Numbered from the stretch's first letter, positions 38,419-47,991 are shown. The stretch: 64,000 bases of DNA from Variovorax paradoxus (GCF_022009635.1 NZ_CP091716.1:2929001-2993000), one strand, 5' to 3'. Numbers and translations: made by a program. The notes: generated by a model from the sequence alone, not told the origin.

Positions 38419-39210
38419 TCAAGGGCCGTCGGCCGCGAGCAGCGGCGGCGGGTTGTATTTCAGGTGGCCCACGTAGCGCAGCGGCTGCGTGGCGGCAATG
38501 GAGGGCACGTCGCCCTCGCGCATGTGCAGCAGGTCGGCCGGGCTGACCCAGCGCGGGTCGGCATGGGTGATCGGCAGGCCGGCCTGCCTGTAGGCCTCCA
38601 GCACGAACTGCGAGCAGAAGAACTGGTCGTTGCGGCTCGCGCCCAGTTGCACCATCGCCATGCCGCTCATGCAGTAGCTGCTCACGGCCTCGGGCATCAG
38701 CGGCAGTTCGCACAGGCGGCGGTTCAGCACGAAGGGCGCGTTCAGCAGCACGCCCACGGTGTTGTAGCGCGTGCCGACCTGCGACATCGCCCATTCGCGC
38801 AGCCGCGCGGCGCCGGCGGCGTCCACGCCGGGCACGCGAAAGGCCACGACCATCTGTTCCTCGTCGACCACTTCGGCCAGCGGCCGGGCGCGCACGCCCG
38901 TGCCCACGGCTTCGGCGATCTGGCCGTCACCGAGGTACAGCACCGCGTGGCTCACCGGGGAGAAGGTGCCCAGGCGGATGCCGAAGGAGTTCACCGTGGC
39001 GATGGAGGTCAGCAGGATGTCGCCGGCCTCGAGCGTGTCTGCCGCGATCAGCTCGCCGCCGTTGCCCGGCGCGATGACCGAGCTCTGCATGCGCAGGCGC
39101 AGCCCCGCGTCCTTGGACGGCAGGTCGAGCCGGGTGGCACAGGCCGTCAGTAACAACAGCACGGCGCTCGCGGCCACGAGTGCCGCGCGGGTCTTGAAGG
39201 CAGCGCGCAT
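38419..39210 (-). CDS. YaeF/YiiX-type permuted papain-like lipoprotein
   Basis: A 263-aa predicted lipoprotein: a signal peptide ending in the lipobox LTAC (Cys24). The remainder fits the C92 permuted papain-like family: LEAGDILLT near residue 62, a conserved His in VSHAVLYLGDG, and the later Cys in DQFFCSQFVLEAY as likely nucleophile. Such proteins are thought to be cell-envelope amidases or deacylases. Its ATG overlaps the stop of the upstream hydroxylase gene by one base, so the pair is translationally coupled. Confidence 0.85.
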   Translation of the reverse strand: MRAAFKTRAALVAASAVLLLLTACATRLDLPSKDAGLRLRMQSSVIAPGNGGELIAADTLEAGDILLTSIATVNSFGIRLGTFSPVSHAVLYLGDGQIAEAVGTGVRARPLAEVVDEEQMVVAFRVPGVDAAGAARLREWAMSQVGTRYNTVGVLLNAPFVLNRRLCELPLMPEAVSSYCMSGMAMVQLGASRNDQFFCSQFVLEAYRQAGLPITHADPRWVSPADLLHMREGDVPSIAATQPLRYVGHLKYNPPPLLAADGP

Positions 39211-40340
39211 CAGCCCTTCCAGACGAACGGAAACTTCAACTGCTTGAAGAAACCGTTGGGCACGTAGTCGCCCAGCACGCCGTACTTCTCGGGCCAGAGC
39301 TTGGTGCTCTTCACGGCCGTGCCGAAGATGTAGTCGAGGAAGGCGTAGTGCGCCGCATAGTTCTTGTCGAGCGCCTCGATGTCCTGGCTGTGGTGCCAGT
39401 GGTGGAAATTGGGCGTCACGATCAGGTAGCGCAGCGGGCCCAGCCGCACGCTCACGTTGCAGTGGTTGAACACCGCCTGGAAGCCGACCACCACGATGTA
39501 GGCGTCGATCACTTCCTTGCTGAAGCCCAGCACGTAGATGGGCGCCAGCACCAGCGTGCGGGTGATCAGCAGCTCCAGGATGTGCTGGCGCGAGCCGGCC
39601 ATCCAGTCCATGCTCTTGACGCTGTGGTGCACCGCGTGCAGGCGCCACAGCACGGGCACCTCGTGATAGGCGCGGTGCGTCCAGTACTGCACAAGGTCGG
39701 CCACCAGGATGATCAGCAGCAGCCCGGCCCAGAACGGCAGGTTGCCGACCCAGCCGCGGATGCCGTCGTTGGCGGCCCAGCCGAAGAGCTTGTGCACCAT
39801 CAGGTTGGTGGCCAGCAGCACGAAGCCCACGATCATGTGGTTCACCACGAAGTGGTGGAAGTCGGTCTGCCACTCTTCGCGGAACACCGGCTGGTCTTTT
39901 CGCAGGGCGAACAGCTTCTCGATGAAGATGAAGATCAGCGAGGAACCCAGCAGGTCGAGGATGAACCAGTCGAGCCCGATGTACGGCGTGTGGTCGGCGA
40001 AGTCATGCACCGGCACCTTGTGCCCGCCCAGCAGCGCAGAGGCCGCCACCAGCAGGAACGCGGCCGACGACAGCCAGCGCGAGCGGTTGAAGATGATGTT
40101 CACCAGCGACAGCCCGCCCGCGATGACCAGCGCCGTGAGCAGGATGTAGCGCATCACGTCCACGTTGTAGCTCTTGCGCAGCTCCGGCGTGGTGAGGTAC
40201 TGCGGAAAGTGGAAGGCGAGCACGCCCAGGAAGCAGAGGATGGCCAGGCTCAATGCGATCGTGCCGGTGACCAAGCCCTGGCCGCGGCGCAGCTCGCCGT
40301 GGTTCTGGGTGAAATCGTTGAGTTTGTCGATGTCGAGCAT
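39210..40340 (-). CDS. Fatty-acid hydroxylase / sterol desaturase family protein
   Basis: A 376-aa integral-membrane di-iron enzyme (PF04116). Several TM helices lie in the first 130 residues. The His clusters are HRAYH (about 222), HAVHH, and FHHWHH (about 316), with a further NHCNV. It would hydroxylate or desaturate a lipid chain. Coupled downstream to a papain-like lipoprotein, which may act on the same envelope lipid or its derivative. Start at MLDIDKLNDF; the open frame continues upstream antisense to the ABC gene and is rejected. Confidence 0.9.
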   Translation of the reverse strand: MLDIDKLNDFTQNHGELRRGQGLVTGTIALSLAILCFLGVLAFHFPQYLTTPELRKSYNVDVMRYILLTALVIAGGLSLVNIIFNRSRWLSSAAFLLVAASALLGGHKVPVHDFADHTPYIGLDWFILDLLGSSLIFIFIEKLFALRKDQPVFREEWQTDFHHFVVNHMIVGFVLLATNLMVHKLFGWAANDGIRGWVGNLPFWAGLLLIILVADLVQYWTHRAYHEVPVLWRLHAVHHSVKSMDWMAGSRQHILELLITRTLVLAPIYVLGFSKEVIDAYIVVVGFQAVFNHCNVSVRLGPLRYLIVTPNFHHWHHSQDIEALDKNYAAHYAFLDYIFGTAVKSTKLWPEKYGVLGDYVPNGFFKQLKFPFVWKG

Positions 40341-40433
40341 GAGGCCCCCTCGGGGTTGCGTTGTGATTGTTGTGCGGCGGATTTTAGGTCTCGCGGCGTT
40401 TCCGGACGAGGCGGGCCGGGCGCAAGGAAAGTC

Positions 40434-40462
40434 TTGGAACCAATCGCTTACCTTTGTATATT
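40434..40462 (+). promoter_or_regulatory. Promoter of the amino-acid ABC operon
   Basis: TTGGAA (40434-40439) and TATATT (40457-40462) with an ideal 17-bp spacer. The start would be near 40469, about 19 nt before the GTG, and the leader holds GGAG (40479-40482). Confidence 0.7.
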
Positions 40463-40487
40463 GGCAAACTAATTGCTTGGAGTGCGC

Positions 40488-41321
40488 GTGACCATCAAAC
40501 GAAATTTCATCCGGGCCCTCGTGGCTGCCGTTGCCGCCTGCACCCTCGGGCCGGCGTTTGCCCAGGACCAGGAAAGCTCGCTCGCGCGAGTGCAGCGCAC
40601 CCATGTGCTGCGCGTGGGGGCCATCGCCGGCGCCATTCCGTATTTCGCCAAGGACCCCGGCACCGGCAAGTGGGAGGGCTTCGGCCCTGACTTCGGCGAG
40701 AGCCTGGCCAAGAGCCTGGGCGCCAAGGTCGAATACGTCGAGACCACCTGGGGCAACGCGGTGCTCGACCTGCAGTCCAACAAGATCGACGCCATGTTCG
40801 GCCTGGCCCCGTCGCCGCAGCGCGCCGCCATGGTCAACTTTGCCGACACGCTGTTCGAGAACACCTACACGGTGGTCTGCAAGAAGGGCGTACCGCAAAA
40901 GAGCTGGGAACAGCTGAACACGCCCGAGACCAAGATCGTGGTGGACATCGGCTCCAGCCACGACCAGCTCGCCCAGCGCGTGCTGCCCAAGGCCGACGTC
41001 ACCCGGCTGGAGAACTCCGGTGCCGCCACCATGTCGCTGCAAGCCGGCCGCGCCGATTGCCAGGTGCTGGTGATCCTGCTGGCCGAGCCCCTGCTGGCCA
41101 AGCGGCCCGGCCTGGGCACGATGTACATCCCGCAGCCGGTCTACACCGCGCCGGTGAGCATCGGCCTGCGCAAGGACTCCGACCCCGGACTGCAGAAGGC
41201 GGTGAACGCCTGGCTGGCGCAGGAGCGCAGCAAGGGCGAGGTCCGCAGTGTCATCCTGAAGAACATGGAAAAGCTCGCGGGCGTGCCGGCCAGCGCCTTC
41301 CCGCCCGAAATCAAGTTCTGA
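40488..41321 (+). CDS. Polar amino-acid ABC transporter substrate-binding protein
   Basis: A 277-aa periplasmic family-3 binding protein. The signal peptide (MTIKRNFIRALVAAVAACTL, cut at AFAQD) precedes HVLRVGAIAGAIPYF, the usual first strand, and GFGPDFGESLAKSLGAKVEYV. GTG at 40488 was chosen because GGAG lies 5 bp before it; a TTG at 40473 has no such site. Ligand is probably an amino acid or related acid; the racemase-family gene at the operon end hints at aspartate/glutamate-like ligands. Confidence 0.9.
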   Translation: MTIKRNFIRALVAAVAACTLGPAFAQDQESSLARVQRTHVLRVGAIAGAIPYFAKDPGTGKWEGFGPDFGESLAKSLGAKVEYVETTWGNAVLDLQSNKIDAMFGLAPSPQRAAMVNFADTLFENTYTVVCKKGVPQKSWEQLNTPETKIVVDIGSSHDQLAQRVLPKADVTRLENSGAATMSLQAGRADCQVLVILLAEPLLAKRPGLGTMYIPQPVYTAPVSIGLRKDSDPGLQKAVNAWLAQERSKGEVRSVILKNMEKLAGVPASAFPPEIKF

Positions 41322-41331
41322 AGGGGTCGCC

Positions 41332-42129
41332 ATGGACCTCGAGGATCCGTCGAGCGAGCCCAGGCGCCGCTCCCGGCTCGGCTCGGCCGTGCTGGTGGTG
41401 TGCGTGCTCGCCGGCATCTGGGTGGCGGTGCGCCACTTCTCGGGCGGCGCGTCCGGCACGGCCTACGACTGGGACTTCGGCGTGCTCTGGAGCTACCGGC
41501 GCCTGCTTCTCATCGGCCTGGCCTACACGCTGGTGTTCACCGTGGTGTGCGTCGTGCTGGGGCTTGCCATCGGACTGATCACCGGGCTGGGGCGGCTGTC
41601 GCGCAACCCCTGGATATCGGCGCCCATTCGTGCCTACATCGAGGTGTTCCGTTGCACGCCGGTGCTGGTGCAGCTCGTGTGGTTCTACTACGCGCTGCCG
41701 GTGCTCACCGGGCTCGAAATCTCGGCGGTGGCGGCGGCCACGCTGTGCCTGTCGCTCTACGGCGGCGCCTTCTACTCCGAGATCGTGCGCGGCGGCATCA
41801 TCTCCATCGACAACGGCCAGGTCGAGGCCGCCCGCGCGCTGGGCATGACGCGCATGCAGCTCATGCGGCGCATCGTGCTGCCGCAGGCGTTCAAGCGCAT
41901 GGTGCCGCCGCTCATGAGCCAGTCGATCATGCAGCTGAAGAACACTTCGCTGCTGTCGGTGCTGGCCGTGCCGGACCTGCTCTACCAGGGCCAGGTGATC
42001 GCGCACGAGACCTATCGCCCGCTGGAGCTCTACACCTTCATCGCGGTGGCCTACTTCGCGGTGCTGCTGCCCGTCACCATCTGGGCCAAGCGCATGGAAC
42101 TCGGCGCCGGGCCGAAGGAAGAAGCCTGA
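41332..42129 (+). CDS. Polar amino-acid ABC transporter permease
   Basis: A 265-aa HisM/GlnP-type permease. After a charged N-terminal helix come about five TM helices. Conserved are [21 protein letters not shown] and the EAA loop [22 protein letters not shown]. It stands 10 bp after the binding-protein gene and 1 bp before the ATPase gene. Confidence 0.92.
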   Translation: MDLEDPSSEPRRRSRLGSAVLVVCVLAGIWVAVRHFSGGASGTAYDWDFGVLWSYRRLLLIGLAYTLVFTVVCVVLGLAIGLITGLGRLSRNPWISAPIRAYIEVFRCTPVLVQLVWFYYALPVLTGLEISAVAAATLCLSLYGGAFYSEIVRGGIISIDNGQVEAARALGMTRMQLMRRIVLPQAFKRMVPPLMSQSIMQLKNTSLLSVLAVPDLLYQGQVIAHETYRPLELYTFIAVAYFAVLLPVTIWAKRMELGAGPKEEA

Positions 42130-42130
42130 G

Positions 42131-42901
42131 ATGCCCGCACCCCTGATCGAGATCCGCAATCTCAAGAAGGCCTTCGGGCAGAACGTGGTCCTCAAGGACA
42201 TCTCGCTGCAGGTCGGGCGCGGCCAGGTGGTCGCGATCATCGGGCCGTCGGGCTCGGGCAAGTCGACGCTGCTGCGCTGCATCAACCTGCTGTCGGTGCC
42301 CAATGCCGGGCGCGTCACGGTGGGCGAGCAGACCATCGAGTTCAACGGCGTGCACACCACCTTGCCCAACGAGCGAGCGCTGGCGCGCTTCAGGGCGTCG
42401 ACGGGCATGGTGTTCCAGCACTTCAATCTCTTTCCGCACATGACGGTGCTGCGCAATGTGATGGAAGGCCCCGTCACCGTGCTGAAGACGCCCAAGCCCC
42501 AGGCCGAGGCCGAGGCGCGCGCGCTGCTCGCCAAGGTGGGCCTGCTGGAGCGCGCGGACTACTTTCCCGACAAGCTCTCGGGCGGCCAGAAGCAGCGCGT
42601 GGCCATTGCGCGCGCGTTGGCCATGAAGCCCGCTGTCATGCTGTTCGACGAAGCCACGTCCGCGCTCGACCCGGAACTGGTCGGCGAGGTGCTCGGCGTC
42701 ATCAAGGGCCTGGCCAGGGACGGCATGACCATGATCCTGGTGACGCACGAGATCGGCTTCGCGCGCGAGGTGGCCGACCAGGTGATCTTCATGCGCGACG
42801 GCGTGGTCGCCGAAAGCGGGCCGCCGGAAGCGGTGATCGACAACCCGACGCAGGCGGCGACGCAGGCTTTCCTGGGCCGCTTCAAGGGCGCGGCGGCATA
42901 G
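42131..42901 (+). CDS. Polar amino-acid ABC transporter ATP-binding protein
   Basis: A 256-aa GlnQ/HisP-type ATPase. Walker [11 protein letters not shown]-loop [12 protein letters not shown], signature [15 protein letters not shown], Walker [14 protein letters not shown] and H-loop VTHEIGFA are all present. It completes a single-permease amino-acid importer. Confidence 0.93.
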   Translation: MPAPLIEIRNLKKAFGQNVVLKDISLQVGRGQVVAIIGPSGSGKSTLLRCINLLSVPNAGRVTVGEQTIEFNGVHTTLPNERALARFRASTGMVFQHFNLFPHMTVLRNVMEGPVTVLKTPKPQAEAEARALLAKVGLLERADYFPDKLSGGQKQRVAIARALAMKPAVMLFDEATSALDPELVGEVLGVIKGLARDGMTMILVTHEIGFAREVADQVIFMRDGVVAESGPPEAVIDNPTQAATQAFLGRFKGAAA

Positions 42902-42917
42902 TGCCGGGCGTGGTGTG

Positions 42918-43586
42918 ATGCGCGGCACGGCACCGTTCCTCGGCGTGCTGATGCTCGACACGCGCTTTCCGCGGCCGCCGGGCGACGTGGGCAACCCGGC
43001 GACCTTCGAGCGGCACGGCATTGCAGTGCGCCTGCTCGTGATCGAGGGCGCCTCGCCCGAGCGCATCGTGAAAGAGGCCGATCCTTCTCTGCTGCAACCC
43101 TTCGTCGACGGCGCGCTGCGGCTGGCCGGCGAGGGGGCGGCCATGCTCACGACCAGCTGCGGCTTTCTCGCGGCATACCAGCAGGTGCTGGCCGGTGCGG
43201 TGCCGGTGCCCGTCGTCACGTCGAGCCTGCTGCAATGCCGTGAGTTCGCGCACCCCGGCATCCTGACCTTCGACGCGGGCTCGATGAGCCAGGCCATCCT
43301 CGATGCGGCTGGCGTGCCGCGGGGTACACCGGTGCAGGGCGTGCAGCCGGGCTGCGAGTTCCATCGGCGCATATTGAACAACGAGGCCCGGCTCGACCTG
43401 GCGGAAGCCGGGCGCAACGTGGTCGATGCCGCGCGCAGGCTGGTTGCGCTTCATCCGGAGGTGGAAGACATCGTGATGGAGTGCACCAACATGCCGCCGT
43501 ACCGCGATGCCGTCGCGCGTGCCACGGGACGCAGGGTGCATGACATCGAGACGCTGCTGGCCGCCCGGTGGGCAGCCCTCGGCTAG
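42918..43586 (+). CDS. Aspartate/glutamate racemase-family protein
   Basis: A 222-aa member of the Asp/Glu/hydantoin racemase superfamily. Two cysteines at the expected catalytic places are Cys81 (LTTSCGFLAAYQ) and Cys189 (VMECTNMPPY). It may racemise an amino acid or act as a hydantoin racemase or maleate isomerase-like enzyme. It lies 16 bp after the ABC ATPase and is probably the last gene of that operon. Its stop overlaps the stop of the convergent permease gene in CTAG. Start ATG at 42918; a GTG directly before is possible. Confidence 0.85.
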   Translation: MRGTAPFLGVLMLDTRFPRPPGDVGNPATFERHGIAVRLLVIEGASPERIVKEADPSLLQPFVDGALRLAGEGAAMLTTSCGFLAAYQQVLAGAVPVPVVTSSLLQCREFAHPGILTFDAGSMSQAILDAAGVPRGTPVQGVQPGCEFHRRILNNEARLDLAEAGRNVVDAARRLVALHPEVEDIVMECTNMPPYRDAVARATGRRVHDIETLLAARWAALG

Positions 43587-44473
43587 CGCTTCAGGGTGGA
43601 GCGCCGGCGCAGCAGCGCCGCCGCACCCAGCGCCACGGCCATGACCAGCAGCGACACCACGGTGGTTACCGTGCCCAGCGCGTAGATAGACGGCGTGGTC
43701 ACGGTCGAGGTCAGCCCCTGCAGTTCGAGCGGCAGCGTGTTGACGTCTCCGATGGCCTGCGAGGTGCGGGCGATCTCGTCCCACGAAAGCGTGAAGCCGA
43801 ACATGCCGATGCCCACGATCGAGGGGCCGATGAGTGGAAGCACGACGAAGCGGAAAGTCTGCCAGGGGGTGGCGCCGAGGTCGCGCGCGGCTTCTTCGTA
43901 TGCCGGGTTGAAGCGGTTGAACACCGCGAACATGATGAGCAGGCCGAATGGCAGCGTCCAGGTCAGGTGCGCGCCGAGGGCGGAGCTGAACAGGCCGAGC
44001 GCGGTGCCGTAGCCCTCGAGCAGCGTGGTCGCGTCCATGGCCGTCAGCATGCTCTTGATGCCGGTGTCGATCAGCCGGAACTGCAGTCCGATGCCCAGCG
44101 AGATGATGATCGACGGCATGATGAGGCTGGCTACGGTGACGAAGAAGAGGGCGTTGCTGCCCGCGAGTTTCTTGCGGAATGAGAGCCCTGCAAGCACCGA
44201 CAGCACGACGGTGAAGGCCATGACGACGGCGCCGAGCGCGAGCGAGCGGCGGAAGGCGGCGCCGATGTCCACGGTGCCGAGGCCTTCGGCCAGTTTGTGG
44301 AACCAGTGCAGCGAGACACCGCGCAGCGGAAACGTGAGGCCGCCTTCGGGGCCCTGGAAGCTCAGCACGAAGATCGTGATCATCGGGCCGTAGAGGAACA
44401 GCACGAACAGCCCGAATACGGTTGCCAAGGGCCAGAAGCCGGGGGCGCGCTTTTCTCGTATGTGCTGACTCAT
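43583..44473 (-). CDS. Polyamine-type ABC transporter permease (PotC type)
   Basis: A 296-aa permease with six TM helices. The EAA-type loop is EEAARDLGATPWQTFRFVVLP. It starts MSQHIREKRAPGFWPL. Last gene of the four-gene minus-strand ABC operon and separated from the other permease gene by 150 bp containing a long repeat hairpin, an unusual interruption inside an operon. Confidence 0.9.
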   Translation of the reverse strand: MSQHIREKRAPGFWPLATVFGLFVLFLYGPMITIFVLSFQGPEGGLTFPLRGVSLHWFHKLAEGLGTVDIGAAFRRSLALGAVVMAFTVVLSVLAGLSFRKKLAGSNALFFVTVASLIMPSIIISLGIGLQFRLIDTGIKSMLTAMDATTLLEGYGTALGLFSSALGAHLTWTLPFGLLIMFAVFNRFNPAYEEAARDLGATPWQTFRFVVLPLIGPSIVGIGMFGFTLSWDEIARTSQAIGDVNTLPLELQGLTSTVTTPSIYALGTVTTVVSLLVMAVALGAAALLRRRSTLKR

Positions 44474-44495
44474 TGGTGGTGCTCCTTCGGGGCGC

Positions 44496-44591
44496 GTGCA
44501 CAGGCGACCGGGTACTCCCCTGCGCGAATGTCCCCCGCCCTTCGGGCTCCTACTTTCTTTCGCTGCGGGGAGCACCCGGCGCCCTGTGCAC
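44496..44591. repeat. Long imperfect inverted repeat between the two permease genes
   Basis: Arms of about 31 nt (44496-44526 and 44561-44591), both ending in GTGCAC/GTGCAC and containing CACAGG-CG-CCGGGT and CTCCCC blocks, pair almost completely. The 34-nt middle contains CCGCCCTTCGGGC. It looks like an extragenic repeat of the host; other copies are not present in this window. Confidence 0.75.
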
Positions 44592-44623
44592 ATTGAGCGA
44601 GCCCTGAAAAACAAAACCCCACC

Positions 44624-45541
44624 TCAAAGCTCCTTGCGAATGTCGACCAGCCGGGTGAGCCCCCAGATGATCATCAGCACGACAGCCAGCAGAATCATCG
44701 CGTTGGCGGCTGCCAGCGGAAACTGCAGATACGAGGTCTGCACCTGGATGATCTTGCCGATGGATGCGATCTGCTGGCCACCCATCACCCCGATCGTCAC
44801 GAAGTCGCCCATGACGATGGTGATGACGAAAATCGAGCCGATCAGGATGCCGGTGCGCGACAGCGGCACCACCACGTTCCACAGCGTCTGCCAGCCCGAT
44901 GCCCCCGCGTCGCTGGCCGCTTCGAGCAGCGAGCGGTCGATGCGCATCATGCTGTTGAAGATCGGCACGATCATGAACATCGTGTACAGGTGCACGAAGG
45001 CCAGCACCACGGAGAAGTCGGAGAACAGCAGCCACTCGACCGGCTGGTTCGCCAGGCCCACGCCCATCAGCGCCTGGTTGACCAGCCCGTTGCGCCCCAG
45101 CAGCGGCACCCACGAAATCATGCGGATCACGTTCGATGTCCAGAACGGCACCGTGCACAGCACGAACAACACCGTCTGCATGGTCGACGAACGCACGTGG
45201 AACGCCAGGAAGTAAGCGACCGAAAAACCGATCAGCAGCGTGATGCCCCACACCAGCACGCAGAACTTGAAAGTGCTCAGGTAGGTGTTGAGCGTGACGC
45301 ACAGGTCGCCGTTGTCGGTGAGACGCGAACAGCCCTCGAACAGGCTCAGGTAGTTGCGCAGCGTGACGGCCGGGATCAGCTCGTATTCGTTGAAATTCCA
45401 AAGGCTGACCATCGCGACCAGCGCCAGCGGAATCAGGAAGAACAGCAGGAACACCAGCGCGAATGGCGCCGCCTGCCACCACGCTTTCACGGCATGGACG
45501 GGCGTGGCGGCGACGGAGGCGCGGGTGGCGGGAGCGCTCAC
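44624..45541 (-). CDS. Polyamine-type ABC transporter permease (PotB type)
   Basis: A 305-aa permease with six predicted TM helices and the EAA-type loop LEAASDAGASGWQTLWNVVVPLS. The start is a GTG at 45541 (followed by SAPATRASVAATP). It lies 16 bp after the binding-protein gene. A larger first periplasmic loop with two Cys (EGCSRLTDNGDLC) is notable and common in PotB relatives. Confidence 0.9.
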   Translation of the reverse strand: MSAPATRASVAATPVHAVKAWWQAAPFALVFLLFFLIPLALVAMVSLWNFNEYELIPAVTLRNYLSLFEGCSRLTDNGDLCVTLNTYLSTFKFCVLVWGITLLIGFSVAYFLAFHVRSSTMQTVLFVLCTVPFWTSNVIRMISWVPLLGRNGLVNQALMGVGLANQPVEWLLFSDFSVVLAFVHLYTMFMIVPIFNSMMRIDRSLLEAASDAGASGWQTLWNVVVPLSRTGILIGSIFVITIVMGDFVTIGVMGGQQIASIGKIIQVQTSYLQFPLAAANAMILLAVVLMIIWGLTRLVDIRKEL

Positions 45542-45557
45542 GGACTCGGGTCGACGG

Positions 45558-46826
45558 TCAGGCCGCGACGAACTCGTTCCATTTCCTCACCATGTATTCG
45601 TTCTCGTCCATCACCGCGTTCCAGCAGGCGATGCCGCCCATGCGCTGCTCGTAGCTGCCGCCGTCGCGCACCGCGCCGGCCTTGGCGATCACGTCTCCCT
45701 GCGGGCTCTTGATGTCCTGCGCCGCGGGCTTGCCTTCCATCCAGTAGGCCCACTCGTAGGCTTCCATCTTGGTCTTGGCGGTGTCGAGCACGGCGCTGTA
45801 GTAGCCCTGGCGGTTGAGGTACGCGCCGGCCCAGCCGTCGAGGAACCAGTTGATGAACTCGTACGCGCCGTCGAGCTTCTTGCCCGACAGCGTGGCCGGC
45901 AGGCCGAAACCCGAAGCCCAGGCACGATAACCCTCCTTCAGCGGCTGGAAGGTGCAGTCGATGCCCTTGCTGCGCACGGCCGTCACCGCCGGTGACCACA
46001 TCGACTGGATCACCACCTCGCCCGAGGCCATCAGGTTCACCGACTCGTTGAAGTCCTTCCACAGCGCGCGGAACTGGCCGGCCTTCTTGGCCTCGATCAG
46101 GGTCTTGATCGTCAGGTCGATCTCGGCCTTGGTCATGTTGCCCTTGTCGGCGTATTTGTGGATGCCCTTGGCTTCCACCACCATCGCCGCGTCCATGATG
46201 CCGATCGACGGAATGTTCAGGATGGCGGTCTTGCCCTTGAACTCGGGGTTCAGCAGCTCGGCCCACGAGCCGATGGGGCGCTTGATCAGGTCGGGGCGGA
46301 TGCCCAGCGTGTCGGCGTTGTAGGTGGTCGGGATCAGCGACATGTACTGCGTGGCCGACTTGGCGAAGGCCTTGCTCTTCTCGCCCTCGAGGTAGATCAC
46401 CTTCACGGGCGCCGTGCCCTGGTCGCCGACCTTCTTGCCGGCCACTTCGCCCTTGGTGAAGAGCGAGGTGATCTTGTCGGCGTTCTTCACGCGCCTGGTG
46501 TCGATGCCCTTGAGGTTCCCGGTCGGCACGATCTTCTTGAGCGAGAAGAACTCGGTGTCGATCAGGTCGAAGCTGTTGGGCGCGGTCACCGCGCGCTTGG
46601 TCACATCGTCGGTGGTCACGGCCACGTACTGGATCTCGATGCCGGTGTCGGCCTTGAACTTCTCGGCGATGGCCTTGTCCTGGTTCACCGCCGTGCCGAG
46701 GTAGCGCAGCACGACTTTTTCCTGCGCATGCACGAAGGGCGCGATGCCCGTGGCCAGGATGCCGGCCGTGCCCTGCAGCAGGGTGCGACGCTTGAAGCCG
46801 GCGGACGAGTCGATGGGGTCGGTCAT
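45558..46826 (-). CDS. Polyamine-type ABC transporter substrate-binding protein
   Basis: A 422-aa PotD-like binding protein. The N-terminus (FKRRTLLQGTAGILATG) has a twin-arginine export pattern with cleavage after HAQ (about residue 35). The body contains LIDTEFFSLKKIVPTGNLKGID and LIPTTYNADTLG. Length and architecture fit spermidine/putrescine- or other small-cation-binding proteins; ligand not deducible. Confidence 0.9.
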   Translation of the reverse strand: MTDPIDSSAGFKRRTLLQGTAGILATGIAPFVHAQEKVVLRYLGTAVNQDKAIAEKFKADTGIEIQYVAVTTDDVTKRAVTAPNSFDLIDTEFFSLKKIVPTGNLKGIDTRRVKNADKITSLFTKGEVAGKKVGDQGTAPVKVIYLEGEKSKAFAKSATQYMSLIPTTYNADTLGIRPDLIKRPIGSWAELLNPEFKGKTAILNIPSIGIMDAAMVVEAKGIHKYADKGNMTKAEIDLTIKTLIEAKKAGQFRALWKDFNESVNLMASGEVVIQSMWSPAVTAVRSKGIDCTFQPLKEGYRAWASGFGLPATLSGKKLDGAYEFINWFLDGWAGAYLNRQGYYSAVLDTAKTKMEAYEWAYWMEGKPAAQDIKSPQGDVIAKAGAVRDGGSYEQRMGGIACWNAVMDENEYMVRKWNEFVAA

Positions 46827-46872
46827 GGTGAAGTCTCCGTGGAAGAAACGATGGAAAGGGAAAAGGGGTTGC

Positions 46873-47991
46873 TCAGAGAGTCATGGCGAGCGCGGCCATG
46901 TCGTCGCGCGCGGCTGCGCCGGAGGGTGCCGGCGCCCGTTCGCCCGGCGGCCTGGCACCGGGGCCGAGCACGCGCGCGTCGGCCGCGGCCCAAGAGAGGC
47001 GCACCACCTCGCCGTGCGCATAGGGCCGGGCAAGGAAGACGGCTTCTCCCAGCAGCACCGAAACGTTCTGCCGGCCAGGGGCGGCGCCGTCGAGCGACAG
47101 GCCAAGCAGCACGTAGGTGCCCTGGTACTCGACATCGGTGACGGTGGCGCGCAGCGCGTCGGGTTCAGCGGCTGCTTCGCCGGAGGCCGCGGCGATCCGC
47201 ATGCGGTCGCAGCGCACCGCGATCGGGCCGGCCGTGGTGTCGAACACGTTGTGGCCGCCCATGAAGCGCGCCACGAACTCGCTCGCCGGATGGTTGTAGA
47301 CCGCGTGCGGCGACCCGACCTGCTCGATCACGCCGTGGTTCATGACCACCATGGTGTCGGCCAGCGCCATCGCTTCTTCCTGCGAGTGCGTGACGTGCAC
47401 GAAGGTCAGCCCCAGTTCCTTCTGCCAGCGCCGCAGCTCGGCGCGCATCTGGATGCGCAGGAAGGGATCGAGCGCCGACAGCGGCTCGTCGAGCAGCAGC
47501 ACCCGCGGCTCGGTGATGAGCGCCCGCGCCAGCGCTACGCGCTGCTGCTGGCCGCCGGAGAGTTCACCGGGTTTGCGCGCGGCCAGGTGGCCCATGGCGA
47601 CGCGCTCGAGCAGGTCGTTGGCACGCCGCTGGCGCTCGGCCTTGCCGACGCCCTTCATCTTGAGGCTGAAGGCCACGTTGTCGGTGGCCGAGAGGTGGGG
47701 GAACAGCGCGAAGCTCTGGAACATCATCGCCGTGCCGCGCGCCGCGGCGGGCAGGTCGGTGATGTTGCGGTTGTCCAGCAGGATGTCGCCGCTGGTGACC
47801 GACTCGTGCCCCGCGATCATGCGCAGCGTGGTGCTCTTGCCGCAACCCGAGGGCCCCAGCAGGCAGCAGTAGCTGCCGCTGGCGATGCGCAAGTCGATCC
47901 GGTCGACGGCCGCCGGCGTGCCGGGGGCGTAGCGCTTGGTGAGGGCGACGATCTCGACGGCGGCGGGCTCGGGCGTGGCAACGGCGTTCAT
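46873..47991 (-). CDS. Polyamine-type ABC transporter ATP-binding protein (PotA type)
   Basis: A 372-aa ATPase: Walker A GPSGCGKST, MMFQSFALFPHL, signature LSGGQQQRVALARAL, Walker B VLLLDEPLSALD, H-loop VTHSQEEA, and a C-terminal TOBE domain. First gene of the operon (ATPase, binding protein, two permeases). ATG at 47991 (MNAVATPEP) was preferred; a second ATG eight codons upstream (48015) is possible. Confidence 0.9.
   Translation of the reverse strand: MNAVATPEPAAVEIVALTKRYAPGTPAAVDRIDLRIASGSYCCLLGPSGCGKSTTLRMIAGHESVTSGDILLDNRNITDLPAAARGTAMMFQSFALFPHLSATDNVAFSLKMKGVGKAERQRRANDLLERVAMGHLAARKPGELSGGQQQRVALARALITEPRVLLLDEPLSALDPFLRIQMRAELRRWQKELGLTFVHVTHSQEEAMALADTMVVMNHGVIEQVGSPHAVYNHPASEFVARFMGGHNVFDTTAGPIAVRCDRMRIAAASGEAAAEPDALRATVTDVEYQGTYVLLGLSLDGAAPGRQNVSVLLGEAVFLARPYAHGEVVRLSWAAADARVLGPGARPPGERAPAPSGAAARDDMAALAMTL

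Noticed and set aside
44474..44623. Possible small gene between the two polyamine-type permeases
   Set aside because: The sequence is mostly an inverted repeat; open frames across it translate the repeat only.
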